DNA from: Bryoerythrophyllum caledonicum
Taxonomy: Eukaryota > Streptophyta > Bryopsida > Pottiales > Pottiaceae
DNA length: 64,000 nt
Direction: 5' to 3'
NCBI GenBank assembly: GCA_963971425.1
Contig: OZ020525.1
Location: forward strand, 13,026,187 to 13,090,186
The position numbers and the translations under genes are program-made. Shown piece by piece: positions 53,822 through 64,000 of the stretch. Position 1 is the first letter of the stretch. Each line of letters begins with the position of its first letter. The notes beneath the pieces were generated by a model. That model searched no databases, was not told where the DNA came from, and saw only the letters and a list, made by a program, of their open reading frames with translations.

Positions 53822-54285
53822 TGTCACGGGACGTGGCGTCGAGGGTCTCTCCGTATCGTAGATTTTAGCGTAGAATAGTTTGTTACTAATCTACGTGTGT
53901 TTAGGGACGAACGGCGGCGCACCGTTTTCATCCGTGGATGATTTTCATCCACTTAGGGTTGTATGCGTGTGCGTATAGCGCCGCACACGTCCTTGACTTG
54001 ACGTCTTTGTCAAGTCAAGCTTTGTGAGTAAGGTTAGAGAGTGATTAGTGAGTTCTTTGCTTGTAAGTGATGGTTTATCATTAGTGAAAGCTCCGCATTC
54101 TCTACTTTAGTTGCACTCGTTGATTCTCCCCTTGTGGAGTGCGTGTCGCTTGACTTCTTGTGGAAAACACATGTAATTCCTTGAGGGTGTATTACGTATA
54201 CTTGTTTTAGTGTATGTTTTTCGTTTATTTGATGTTGGTTAGGACTCTCGATCTATTGTGGTTATCCATCTTTCTTTACACGACA
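53822..54285 (+). repeat. Terminal repeat parts A2 and B2 of the Ty3-type element
   Basis: A2 (53,822-54,179) joins directly to B2 (54,181-54,285). A2+B2 begins TG and ends CA like an ordinary LTR of 464 bp, but the left terminus of the element has only the A part. Confidence 0.9.
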
Positions 54286-54869
54286 CATTGGTGGGCAAGG
54301 TATCAAAAAAAATTCTTCTTTTCCACATAAAACCTAGATATCTTTATATTTTTCACTTTTTATTTTCTCCACAACAATATGTGGTGTAAACCTTCCTATC
54401 GACCATTCGGATTATCAATCTAAAACATATTGAGTTCACAAAAAATTAAAGTGTGAATTGGCAAATTTCGAACCTCCACTCCTTGCACAATTGTTTTAAC
54501 ATGCTACACCCATCCTCTACTTCTAAAAATTGGTGTATAGGGAACTAACATCATGCTTAATAAGATGGTAATAGATTTAGACCTTGTGTAGTGCAAAAAT
54601 TTGACACCAAGTGAAGTCAAAGTCTGTTGATCCACTCAACGGAGGGAAGAAAATGAACCATTTGCTTGATTTCGAACACTATAATCTTTCAATCCGTGCG
54701 GTAAAAGTTTATGAAATTTTGGTTGTATATTACTTTATATGTCTTAATTGAGATCCTACGGTCAAAATTAGAAACAAAAGTTTTTGTTTCCTTTGTTGTT
54801 CAATGCACTAGAATCCAAGAATTTTGAAGCGTTTTTGGTGTAAAACTCTCCCGGTACCTTAGGGGTCAA

Positions 54870-56840
54870 CAAGCAATTTTAGATTATGTGTTGATCTCTA
54901 AACCACATGGTCTGGTGAATATATGTTGTAATCTGTTCCTAGTTACAACCATTGTTGTTGTGAACTCTTGTCTGCACTTGGAAAACATTTAAATATTAGT
55001 ACGGATCAAATTGGAAGTTGCAGATCACACCAATCCATGGCGAGAGTAATGGATCATATTCCTAAACATGGTTCCATAGGGTATCAAGATTTGAAAGGGT
55101 GCTTGGATGTCCTACCCTACCCTCGTTTACACACTTTCATAAGCTTCACGAACTACCCGACCGTGGAGGCACGTCACGAGGCATGTCATGCATCGGATGC
55201 GAAACAATGCATCACCTTGGTTTTGGTTTAGGATTCGGACATCTATATTGTATTATTATATGTAGAGATAAAATATGAGTATAAATTCCAAAACACGGAC
55301 ATTGACTTTGTGAAACCTTAAAACCAGCAAAAGACTGATTTAGTTCTTACAGCCTCAAATTTTACACTTGAGAAATAGTTTGTACCACCTTCACTAACTA
55401 CTCTACCTCACTAAAAACCCACCCTTCTCTACCATACGCATCAATATTTTGGTTTGAACACGCCTGTACAAACCGATTAATTATTTTTTAACACAGTGAA
55501 TAGGACACGATGGATATCACCCATGTATCATACAAGTGTTGCCTACATATTACAAGGATAGGACCTAGGCATTACATAGGTATCACCTTGGACAAATATT
55601 TCATATTTTTCAAAGAATTTTGAGAAACTCCATTTTGAATCACTTATGTACAACCTGGATAGACACGTAGGATATTAGCAAGTTTGCTTGACTGGCTCCC
55701 GCATGCATGATTGGATGCACGACTGGCATCCATCCCACTTTGTCTCGGTCGAAGCGACTCTAAGCACAAACTGCGCTCACGTCGGTTTAGGATTGTTCAA
55801 TCTACAACTTTTTCCAACTGGACAGTCATTTGGACAGGCCGATATCGTGACTAGGTTTTTCCAAGGTAGGAGAGCGCTGGGGAGAAAGCACCAGCAAGCC
55901 TGCTGCGCAAGTTGCAACGATCGTGACTCATTCAATTCAAGCGTGCGTTTCCTAACGAGTTATGACGGCTGGTTCGTGGAGACCAGATTCGGAATGTTCC
56001 ACGTCGTGAGGAGCGGCAGAGAATGTCGCGGGGCACAGTCGTGGTGAGCCTCATATGCACCAGTGAATATTGTGGACTAAAATTTCCTACTAGTGGAGGA
56101 TCTGGCCTGTGAGCGCCGAGATTTGTGTGGGTGCTCAACCTTAGTTGTCTCGGCAGAGTTGCTTTAGACGTTCGAGAGCTTTTCTGTGTAGAGTAGTTTT
56201 TCCAAGTAGTTGTGGCGCGATACGTTTCGAGGTGGTTGTGAGAGGCTTTTTTGTTTGAGGATTTGGGTTCAGAGAGGCTCTAGGTTGTGAGGATGGATTT
56301 AGAGAATGGGGCTTGGGGTCGTCGTACTTGAAGATGGCTCAGATGGCGGCGAATTCTTTTGGTTTAGGGTCGTTGACTCATTCCGCGATATGATGCGAGG
56401 TGCGGCGCAGTGGGAGGGTTGCTGTTGTGTGTGGAACAAGAGGTGTTGGCAGAGGAGGCACGAGTGTCTGCCCAGTTCGGAGGCAGAGCTGTGCTAGAGG
56501 CAGCGGCGGTTTGGTACTGCCAGAGGCGACCTGTTCGCGAGGATTGGCGGTTGCAGGGGGTGTGTTGGTGTGCGAGGAACAAGAGGGCCGACGACGTTCG
56601 AGGAGGAGTTCAGCAGCAGGGCTGCTGGAGAAGAGGTGTAAGGGAAGTCAGTACACTGCGCGACCTAACAACTGTAAGCGCACGAGTTGGATCAGCGGCG
56701 GGTGGAGGCGAGCGTGCTGGTACACGAGAAGAGGGACTGGGCGAGCAGTGGAGGTCGGTGGTTTAGGATGAGAACAATTGCGGCGGAGACTGGTGTGAGC
56801 GTGGATACACTAAGCTACTAAGAAGACGTATGAATTGAAC
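54870..56840. other. Stretch without a recognisable gene
   Basis: AT-rich to about 55,690, including a TATCACCTAGG-type array at 55,510-55,590 with the shared tail to 55,660. Then GC-richer DNA (55,690-56,800) with overlapping frames of 60-120 codons and no domain. The GC-rich part resembles 61,600-62,300 in texture and may be old, decayed coding or retroelement sequence. Confidence 0.35.
55505..55665. repeat. Degenerate TATCACCTAGG-type array with conserved tail, locus 4
   Basis: Units such as ggatatcacccatgtatcat and ggcattacataggtatcacc, then a tail (tccattttgaatcacttatg) shared with 34,335-34,500. Confidence 0.55.
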
Positions 56841-57504
56841 CCTTTTAAACCCTAAAGGACCAGAGTCTCCTTCGGGGGGATTTCTGATTTTGGGCAGGTT
56901 CCTAAAATTCAAAAATAAATCCTTTTTCTCTAAATTTTTCAATTCTAGATTGCCTCTGATAAGAGCATCGTGGAGATATTTTTATTTTATTTTTTGGATT
57001 TGTGGTTTGAAAGTAACTACCACTTAAAGCCAAAAGTGGGGACACCGGGCACCTCCAAAAATTTTGACAAAAGTTTCTATTGACATTGAGATTTTTCACA
57101 CATATAAATAATATTTCCCTTTTTGGAAATTTTCAAAAAAAAAATCTTGTCTTTAGTGTAAAAAGGCATTTTATTCCAAGTCAAACAATTTCACACATTG
57201 TCGAGCAACGAGGGAAAAAAACTTCATCTTTTCTACATAAAACTTAGAGATTTTCATATTTTTCACTTTTTATTTTTTCAACAGCAGTATGTGGTGAAAA
57301 CCTTCTAATTGACCGTTTGGATTATCATTTGAATACATACATTGTTCACAAAAAAATAAAATGTGAAATAGCAATTTTTAAACCTCCACTCCTTGCACAC
57401 TAGTTTTGAATATGCTACACCCCTTTTTTACCTCTAAGAATTGGTGTGTTGGGAAATAACATCATGCTTAAGAGAGTGGTAAAAGATTTAGACCTTGTAT
57501 AGTA

Positions 57505-59533
57505 CCCACCAGCAAGTTTACGTTCAAATTTTCGAACTCCAAGTTCCAGTGAAAAAAAACTGTAACTTTGAAAAATAAAATCTCCCAATTAACTCCAAAC
57601 TTCACGAAACTGCCACATATTTGTTTAAAAACAAGCTAACTACATTCCACATGTCATTAACATACAAATTTCAGCCATGTGTATGAGAAAAATCAGATTG
57701 CATTAATTGCTCTCCAAGTTGTGTTTGTGGCTCCTAAAATGTGAAGACAACATCCACTCTTCTTGAGACAACACAGTTTAGATTTTTGTGAGTTTGAGCT
57801 TCATATATGGATCTTCAAGAACCTTTCAACACAAAACATGCTTCATTCAAGCAATGGAGGAACTTGTGGATACATTCTGTGAGTGTTTTTGGTGAGTAGT
57901 TACAATTCTAGTGGTGTTATTTCTTGAGCTTGCAACTTTGCACCAGTAGTAGAATTTGAAGGATTCATTACTCCTTGAGGATTTTGGTGGGTACAACATC
58001 AAGTGGGAGTGTTGAGCATCACTAGAAGTGCTCAACATCAACTGGATCAGCTCAACATCAACTGGGAGTGCTCAATTGGGAGAAAATAATTCACTCAGAT
58101 TGGTAAGTGTTCATGCTTGCATTCTCAACTCAAATGGTCTTTCATAGCTTTATGTGATATGGTCTACTGGCCATGATGAGCAAAATAGTGAATTGAGATG
58201 GTATATGGTGACGTTGTCTTCATTAATTCAAAGGATATGGTCATGAAATAAGAGGTGTTTTGTTGCTGACTTTATTGATGTTGTTGGTGGGATTTAGAGC
58301 TATGAAGACTAGAATGCTAAGTGAGGGTGAGAGGGGGATGATCATTGGTATGTGTACTGCTGGCATGTCAACACATCGTATTGCAACAGAATTAGGAATG
58401 ACACAGTCCACAGTGTTTACTATTTGGAAGAATTTTCAAGAGCGTGGAACTACACAACCATTAAAGTCAAGCGGTAGGCCTCCAAAGCTCAATGTGCGTG
58501 ACAAGAGGGTGCTTGGCCGTATTTTATCTAAGAATCGTCGCTTACCACTTGCTGCAATCAGAGAGAAGATGCATGTGAAGGTTTCCCCCACCACATTAAA
58601 GAAGGCGATGAACAATATCGGATTTTCTAACCGGGTTGCTGCAAAGAAGCCGTTTCTTAGTAAAGAGCACATGGCAAGGAGATTGGCATTTGCCAAAGAA
58701 CACCGACATTGGACAATATCTGATTGGAAGAACGTAATATGGACAGATGAATCTTCATTTGAAATTGGGAAAAGGTCGAGCGCCGTGAAGGTATGGCGAA
58801 AGTCACATGAACGTTTTTCTTTGGATTATTTAGCACCATCTTTCAAATCCGGTCGTTCATCAGTGATGGTTTGGGGTGCATTCACCGGTTATGACAAGTG
58901 CCAACTTGTTATAATTCCACCGGATAGACGGAAAGGTAGGGACTTTGTTGATGTAGTTTATGAAAGTCGCTTGAGTGGCTTCTATTTTCTCTACGATCAC
59001 CCTCAGACACTTATACTCATGGAAGATGGTGCCCCGGTACATCGTAGCAAAGAATCAAGTGATTGGAGGCAAGCGCATGGCATAAGAAAGCTTTTATGGT
59101 CCGCAAACTCTCCCGACTTAAACCCCATTGAAAACCTATGGAAGATTGTGAAAGATACTATCCAAAAGGAAGAGCTACCGCAAAATAAAGAAGAATTAGT
59201 CAACACAATTGAAAGGGCATGGGAAGAGGTGTCTTTAGAGACAATTGAAGTTCTCTTTGCAACCATGCCTCATCGTATGAAGGCTGTAATCAAAGCTAAT
59301 GGTGGTAGCACTAGATGGTAGATAGTTTGTCAAAAAATGCTATATTTACATATAAATCTATAATTTTTTGTGTGAATTCCTAATATATTAATAAAGTAGA
59401 TTTCATTATCTCTCCGATGCACTTTGCGGTTTGTGATTTGGATCATTTTTGAGCAAATGGTGGCAATTTGAAATTGGAGACCAGTGTCTTGTTTCTGCAA
59501 AATGAGTGCTGTGAACGTAAACTTGTTGGTGGG
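57505..59533 (+). mobile_element. Tc1-like (DD34E) transposon, apparently intact
   Basis: 2,029 bp with TA on both sides. Inverted tips: CCCACCAGCAAGTTTACGTT at the left and the matching CCCACCAACAAGTTTACGTT read from the right end. It carries one full-length transposase gene. The 750 bases before the gene hold only short repeats (ctcaacatcaactgg near 58,000-58,075). It abuts the fold-back element at 59,536 with a single TA between them. Confidence 0.88.
58302..59321 (+). CDS. Tc1-like DD34E transposase
   Basis: 339 residues from the ATG at 58,302 (MKTRMLSEGERGMIIGMCTA). An in-frame ATG at 58,278 would add eight residues. Two helix-turn-helix modules (about residues 8-55 and 65-110) with a GRPP-type basic linker (KSSGRPPKLN) bind the inverted repeats. 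The catalytic core has VIWTDESSFE, LILMEDGAPVHRS and SPDLNPIENLW, with 34 residues between the second Asp and the Glu, i.e. DD34E. It ends NGGSTRW. Length and motifs are complete, so the enzyme could be active. Its dead cousin lies at 30,658-31,669. Plant mariner-like enzymes are normally DD39D, so this subtype is unexpected. Confidence 0.92.
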   Translation: MKTRMLSEGERGMIIGMCTAGMSTHRIATELGMTQSTVFTIWKNFQERGTTQPLKSSGRPPKLNVRDKRVLGRILSKNRRLPLAAIREKMHVKVSPTTLKKAMNNIGFSNRVAAKKPFLSKEHMARRLAFAKEHRHWTISDWKNVIWTDESSFEIGKRSSAVKVWRKSHERFSLDYLAPSFKSGRSSVMVWGAFTGYDKCQLVIIPPDRRKGRDFVDVVYESRLSGFYFLYDHPQTLILMEDGAPVHRSKESSDWRQAHGIRKLLWSANSPDLNPIENLWKIVKDTIQKEELPQNKEELVNTIERAWEEVSLETIEVLFATMPHRMKAVIKANGGSTRW

Positions 59534-59535
59534 TA

Positions 59536-60862
59536 CTGTACAGTCCCCTTCAATAAGGTTACGTACTTTTTGCATTCCTAGGGATAGTAACTTTCAGTGT
59601 TGCCAACTTTGACACCCTCTCGAGGTCTAGAAAATTGTTATTTTACCATGAAATTTTTGGCACATGATCATTTCTATGTTGACATCATGTGTGCCAAATT
59701 TCAAGGCCATAAGATGAATATAGAAAAAGATATTCCAAATTTACCAACATGTGTAGTTGTAAGCCATTCACAACTGCCAATTTTGACACCCTCCTGAGGG
59801 CTGAAAATTTGATATTTTACCATGAAATTTTTATCACAAGATCATCTCTATGCTGATAACATGTGTGTGAAATTTCAAAGCCATGTGATGAATACAATAA
59901 TAGATACACAAGATTGTTTCTCATAGTTTTACATGTTGGTAGATTTTGAATATGGGTTTTTTTATTCATCTTCTGGCCTTGAAATTTGGCACACATGTTA
60001 TAAACATAGAAGTGATCACGTGTTAAAAATTTCATAGTAAAATAACAATCTTTCAAACCTAGGGAAGGTGCCAAAGTTGAAATGGTACCCGGTTGTTTCT
60101 CACAATTAGCACGTTGGTAGATTTTGATTTTTTTCTTTTCTATCGTGGATATTTTAGACTTGAAATTAAGCACACATATAATCAACATAGAGATGGTCTC
60201 ATGTCCAAAATCCCATGGGAAAAAATATAAAATTCAATCCATGGGAGGGTGTCAAATTTGGCAATAGTGAAATGTTTCTCACAACTACACATGTTGGTAG
60301 ATTTCAAAAATATTTTGCTATATAGGTATTCTGGCCTTAAAACTTGGTACACATGTATTCAATACAAACATGGTTTCATGCCAAAAATTTCATGTGCAAA
60401 ATCAAAAGATTTAATCCTTGGGAGTGTGTCAAAGTTGGCAAGGAGTGAAATGTTTCTTACAACTACACTCACAACTACACATGTTGCTAGATTTTAAATA
60501 TGTTTCTTAGTGTGGATGTTTTGGACTTTAAACATGTAATAAACAGAGAGAAGGTCCCATACCAAAAATTACATGGGCAAAAACAAAAAATTCAATCCTT
60601 GGGAGGGAGTCAAAGTTCGTAGCTATGAAACTTTTCTTAGTGCTACCCATGTTGGTAGATCTTGAATATCTTTTTTTCTATTCGACTTCCGACCTTGAAA
60701 TTTTGCACACGTGTTGTCAACATAGAAATGATCTTGTGCCAAAAATTTCATGGTAAAATAACAATTTCTCACCCTCAAGAGGGTGTCAAAGTTGGTAGCA
60801 CCGAAAGCTACTATTCCTAGGAATGCAAAAAGTACATAACCTTATTGAAGGGGACTGTACAG
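59536..60862. mobile_element. Fold-back Tc1-related non-autonomous element
   Basis: 1,327 bp with TA at both ends. Tips are CTGTACAGTCCCCTTCAATA and its reverse complement. Each half is made of diverged ~150-bp sub-repeats (gccaactttgacaccctc, catgaaatttttggcac, taccaacatg) in inverted orientation. These are the same kind of sub-repeat as in the arms of the 29,455-32,235 transposon. No transposase. Confidence 0.8.
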
Positions 60863-61154
60863 TACTGTACAATGCAAAAATTTGATACAAAGTGAAGTCA
60901 AAGTCTGCTGATCTACTCAACGTAGGGAAGAAAATGAACCATTGTTTTGACTTCAAATACTAAAATCTATCAATCCATTCGGTGGATTGCAACCAAAATT
61001 CTATGGCATGTTTATATAGAAATCTATTTTAAGATCTTACGGTTGAAAATCCAAAATTCACTTTGAAATGTGATTTTCATGTCTCTTTTTGGCAGTGGTA
61101 GTTTTGGACTGGTTTTAGAGCGAAAGTGGTCGTGGTCCTTTAGGGGTTAATGAC

Positions 61155-63185
61155 GATGGTGGAAGTTTAACCACTCTTTCTAGAAGTAGTTGCTAATTTT
61201 TAACATTCAATGACTTAGCTTTATACCTGGTTCTTTGGTTGAGGTTGAATATTGATAGCAAAATTGAGATCGTGGAGTGCTTGGTTGGAGAATTTTACTT
61301 GAATTTGACCTGGAATGCAAAAGCTGGGAGTCACAGCATGGATTTTTAAACGAAGTTGCATCAGGCCAGCTTGTAATTTGTTGATTGAAGTTGTAGGCAG
61401 GCTCTGAATCACCCGGGTTTTGAACTATCACCAACATGAGCCTATTCTTGTCTCCAGTTCTCGATATTGAAGCCGGCTGCATCACACACATTAGCAGAGT
61501 GGATTATAGTTGATAATTATGCTAGAGATAATCACCTACATTGGGAGAGTGGATTTATAGCTGATAATTAGCGGACGTGGGAGGTGAGTGAATATCGTAT
61601 AGGGTTGTCTGGCAGCAACTTCTCATGTGAGCAATTGCTAGAGTAGTGAGTGCGTTCAAACGCCGAGGTTACAATGGTAAGAGCCGGCGCCAAAGCGAAG
61701 GTGGATGTGCGGAAGAGCCGTTGGTAACGGAGCAAACATGTGTGAACTCTAGAGGCTACAACATGAAGAATAGTGGAAAGTGTGGGAATTGAGGTGGAAC
61801 GCGCTTAAGGAACGGACTGCAAGGCGAACGAGATGTGTGGACGGAAGTGCGTATAGTGTTGGCGGCCACTAGACGAGGCATACATGTCGTGAAGGTTGGT
61901 GCCGATGCGGTTCCGATAGAAGAAGAGACGGGGAGTGCGATGTGATAGGAGACCGGATTGCGCATTTGGCGGCAGGCGCGGTGCAACTGTGGGAAGCAAT
62001 CGAGATCCGACGTGGACGAGGAGTACGCTCGCCACGTCTCCGGAGGACATTGGAGCGGTAGAATGACGGCAGTGGCGGTAAGTGGAGGAAGTGTGTTTTG
62101 CCGACAAGGGGCGTAGGAGAAGTGGCACCCTCGAAGTACGAGTGAACGTGAGGACGGGTGTGGACGCTGGTAGCGTTGAGGACTTTGGTACGAGTGGTCA
62201 ACCGCCGTGGTGAATTGGTGGCGGAGCAAGTTGCGGAGGAACGACACAAGTTGTTGCAACTGCGGCCGCGCCTCTAACAACTCGTTTCCAGTAGGTGGAA
62301 GAGGAATTAGATTCATTGTTTGGCCGTGGGAATTGCAGGCCCGGTGATGTTGTTAGTGTCGGAGACTAGGCTGTGGTTTAACCACTTTTCGTTTATTTAA
62401 TGTATTAATTTTGTTGTTCCACTTCTTCTGTTGTGTCATTTTTATTTTGTTGTGCCACTTGTGTTGGCGCCCTTCTTGTACCAGTTCTTTTGATAGCCCT
62501 CCGTGTTCCTGGCTTCCTACTCGTGGTCGTGTCATGTCAACGTAGGGGTGCAGATGAATAGCAGCAGTGCTGTTGCGGCAGTGTAGGGACGAAACGGTAA
62601 CATTTGTTTCTTTTTGGAGCTGCAGTAGTGGTTAGAACTTAGCGCGGCCTGAAGTAGGTGAGGAGGTGGCCCTGTCCATCGGAAGAATCTATGATCAATC
62701 AGAGCAAGTGGTGGTGTTGTTGGTTGTAGAGATCGATGATGTGAAGGACGTAAAGAGGGAAGTAAGACCGTATTACCTCCAAAGGTATCGAGGGCATTGC
62801 CCTCAATGATTGGGCTAACGGTTCTATCGAGGCAAGGTTGCATTGGAAAGGCGATGTCGGACGGAGTGAGTTTCTGGTGTGGATTGGAGTTAGCTGAAGC
62901 TGCAGCTCAAGTAGAGCGCAAGAGAAGAGAGGTTGCGGTTAGCGAGCTGAACCTAAAGCAAAATCATCCTCGACGGCTAGAGTTTGCGAGTTCCGAGGCT
63001 CTTGATCCGATGGACAAAGTAACACAGCTCCTCCTCTGATATGGTTTTCATTCTTCGTGTTTGCTTGTTGTGTTCGCAAATCCATACTAATGTGAATACT
63101 ACGGATCAGCTCGTGGGCAAGTGTCAGTACAGTGCTAGAGTGCTGATGTGCAAGCGTTGGCGGCGAGGAGGTGTTGCCTTAAGTG
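61155..63185. other. Stretch without a recognisable gene
   Basis: GC-richer DNA with overlapping open frames on both strands. Examples are a minus-strand 186-codon frame at 61,756-62,316 and plus-strand frames at 62,640-62,810 and 62,797-63,039 (MSDGVSFWCGLELAEAAAQV). None shows a domain or consistent splice sites. It may be decayed coding or old retroelement DNA; I cannot assign it. Confidence 0.3.
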
Positions 63186-63189
63186 CTAT

Positions 63190-63970
63190 TGAGTTCGCAA
63201 TGATCTCTGCAGGGGGTCGATGTCTTAGCAGAGAAGATCAACGTGAGGTATTGAGTTCACGCTCTCCGAATAATGCATAAATCTAGTTCTGGAATCAGCT
63301 TGTGTGTACCAAGTCCGACTCATTCTTCAAGAAAATACAAGTGGTAATTTTCTATTGATTTTTCTCTTTGGATTTATGTAGGTGGTGGATGGATCGTGGT
63401 GCCTATTAAGTGAGTAAGAAAGTTCGCACCTAAGTCTTTCATGAGCTCAAGATACGCAAGCATTTTCTGACATTACACATGCCAAAGAGAATGCACCATT
63501 GAATTTGGATGTTGGACTGACTCCTTTGATCGAAACACACACTCTCTTTGCTCTCGAGAAGATTTCATATGCGACTTGAGATGTAACTTGCTTTTAAATT
63601 ATTTTTGTGTGCAGGGTCTTAGGGTTGATGAGTTTGCAATGATCTCTGCAGGGGTTGATGACTTAGTAGAGAGGATCAGCGTGAGGTATTGAGTTCACGT
63701 TCTCCGAATGACGCATGAACCTAGTTCTTGGGTCAGTTTGTGTGTACAAAGTCCGACTCATGCTTCGAGAGAATACAAGTCGTAATTCTCTATTGATTTC
63801 GCTCCTTGGATTTGTGCAGATGGTAGATGGATCGTGGTGCCTGCTGAGTGAGTGAGAAGTTCACACTTAGGTCCATAACAAGCTTAAGGTACATAAGCCT
63901 TTTCTGACGTTACACATGCCAGAGAGAATGCACCATCGATTTTGGATGCTGGATTGACGGCTTCTTCTAC
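63190..63970. repeat. Tandem duplication with a 439-bp period
   Basis: The stretch from gcaatgatctctgcagg (63,197) to about 63,530 recurs from 63,636 to about 63,960 at roughly 85% identity. Shared landmarks are gtgaggtattgagttcacg, ggatggatcgtggtgcct and cacatgccaNagagaatgca. A further unit may lie beyond the window. No gene is seen in it. Confidence 0.8.
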
Positions 63971-64000
63971 CTTGGTGGCACATGCATTACCTTGAATACG

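Larger units (their letters stand above)
44621..54285 (+). mobile_element. Ty3-type retrotransposon with a cytosine methyltransferase domain and a PHD finger
   Basis: 9,665 bp, flanked by CATT on both sides (44,617-44,620 and 54,286-54,289) and inserted into a TTAA-family element whose sequence resumes cleanly. Part order: terminal repeat A1, leader, gag with two CCHC knuckles, aspartic protease, C5-methyltransferase domain, RT, RNase H, integrase, PHD finger, polypurine-like run (about 53,704-53,711), B1-A2-B2. RT/RNase H/integrase order and motifs place it in Ty3/gypsy. The coding region is broken in about three places, so this copy looks inactive. The terminal repeats differ at only about six of 463 positions, so it is young. 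No standard initiator-Met tRNA primer site was seen next to A1. Confidence 0.9.
44254..54865. mobile_element. TTAA-family element split by the Ty3-type retrotransposon
   Basis: Left end CCCCTAAAGGACCAAGTGTC after TTGA, right end GGTACCTTAGGGG before TCAA (both flanks are one step from TTAA). Without the inserted retrotransposon it would be about 950 bp, the family size. The interior at 54,286-54,860 matches other members. Confidence 0.6.
56849..61146. mobile_element. TTAA-family element split by two Tc1-like elements
   Basis: Left end CCCTAAAGGACCAGAGTCTC after TTAA(A), right end GGTCCTTTAGGGG before TTAA (61,147-61,150). Without the two inserted elements (57,505-60,862) it is about 940 bp, the family size. 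Its left end is almost the same as the right end of the 215-bp element at 7,010-7,224. Confidence 0.65.

Noticed and set aside
54968-55231. Open frame with LPYPRLHTF, resembling a tubulin segment (FPRLHFF)
   Set aside because: Only about ten residues resemble tubulin, spacing to the preceding Asp-Leu is off, and nothing around it supports a tubulin gene.
56400-56771. Two overlapping GC-rich frames of about 120 codons
   Set aside because: Overlapping on the same strand in different frames, low complexity, no domain or clean start.
61756-62316. 186-codon minus-strand frame, with overlapping frames of 107 and 126 codons
   Set aside because: No domain and several overlapping frames of equal quality; probably composition effects in decayed GC-rich DNA.

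Overview
The window looks like nuclear DNA of a streptophyte (a land plant, more likely a seed-free one, or a charophyte alga). The reasons are a type IIB Ca2+-ATPase of plant ACA type, a GPI-anchored fasciclin-like arabinogalactan protein, short GT-AG introns, and GC-rich exons set in AT-rich, transposon-filled intergenic DNA. I cannot name the species. The best clue is a Ty3-type retrotransposon carrying a C5-cytosine methyltransferase domain, an arrangement reported from charophytes and dinoflagellates.

Layout. (1) 1-24.3 kb is a tandem segmental duplication. Unit A (1-13,806) and unit B (14,322-23,740) each carry, on the minus strand, an ACA Ca2+-ATPase gene with an uninterrupted coding region and a predicted 5'UTR intron. 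The two proteins are about 99% identical except at the extreme N terminus. Because the units were copied, insertions present in one and absent in the other can be read against an empty site. Unit A gained a nested set of DNA elements (1,499-5,106), a small element with a 9-bp target duplication (6,220-6,500) and a TTAA-flanked element (7,010-7,224). Unit B gained a MULE-like element carrying a SWIM zinc-finger fragment (16,567-17,877). (2) 24.6-35.5 kb is repeat-rich and holds no gene I recognise. It has TTAA-flanked elements, a dead Tc1-like (DD34E) transposon with 574-bp inverted arms, and simple repeats. (3) 36.1-43.9 kb is a gene island: a four-exon fasciclin-like AGP gene (+), an unrecognised serine-rich single-exon gene (+) bracketed by a 300-bp inverted duplication, a SINE-like insert, a kinase relic, and a seven-exon RRP15 gene (-). 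(4) 44.2-54.9 kb is a TTAA-flanked element split by a 9.7-kb Ty3-type retrotransposon that has gag, protease, cytosine methyltransferase, RT, RNase H, integrase and PHD-finger parts. Its terminal repeats are split in the order A1...B1-A2-B2. (5) 56.8-61.2 kb is another TTAA-flanked element, split by an apparently intact Tc1-like DD34E transposon and, abutting it, a fold-back relative. (6) 61.2-64 kb has no clear gene and ends in a 439-bp tandem duplication.

The host genes are housekeeping or cell-surface functions: Ca2+ efflux, cell-wall/apoplast glycoprotein, and 60S ribosome assembly. They do not form a pathway. The notable biology is in the mobile DNA: a retroelement that pairs a chromatin-mark writer (DNMT) with a reader (PHD), and an abundant TTAA-specific non-autonomous family into which most larger elements of this window have jumped.
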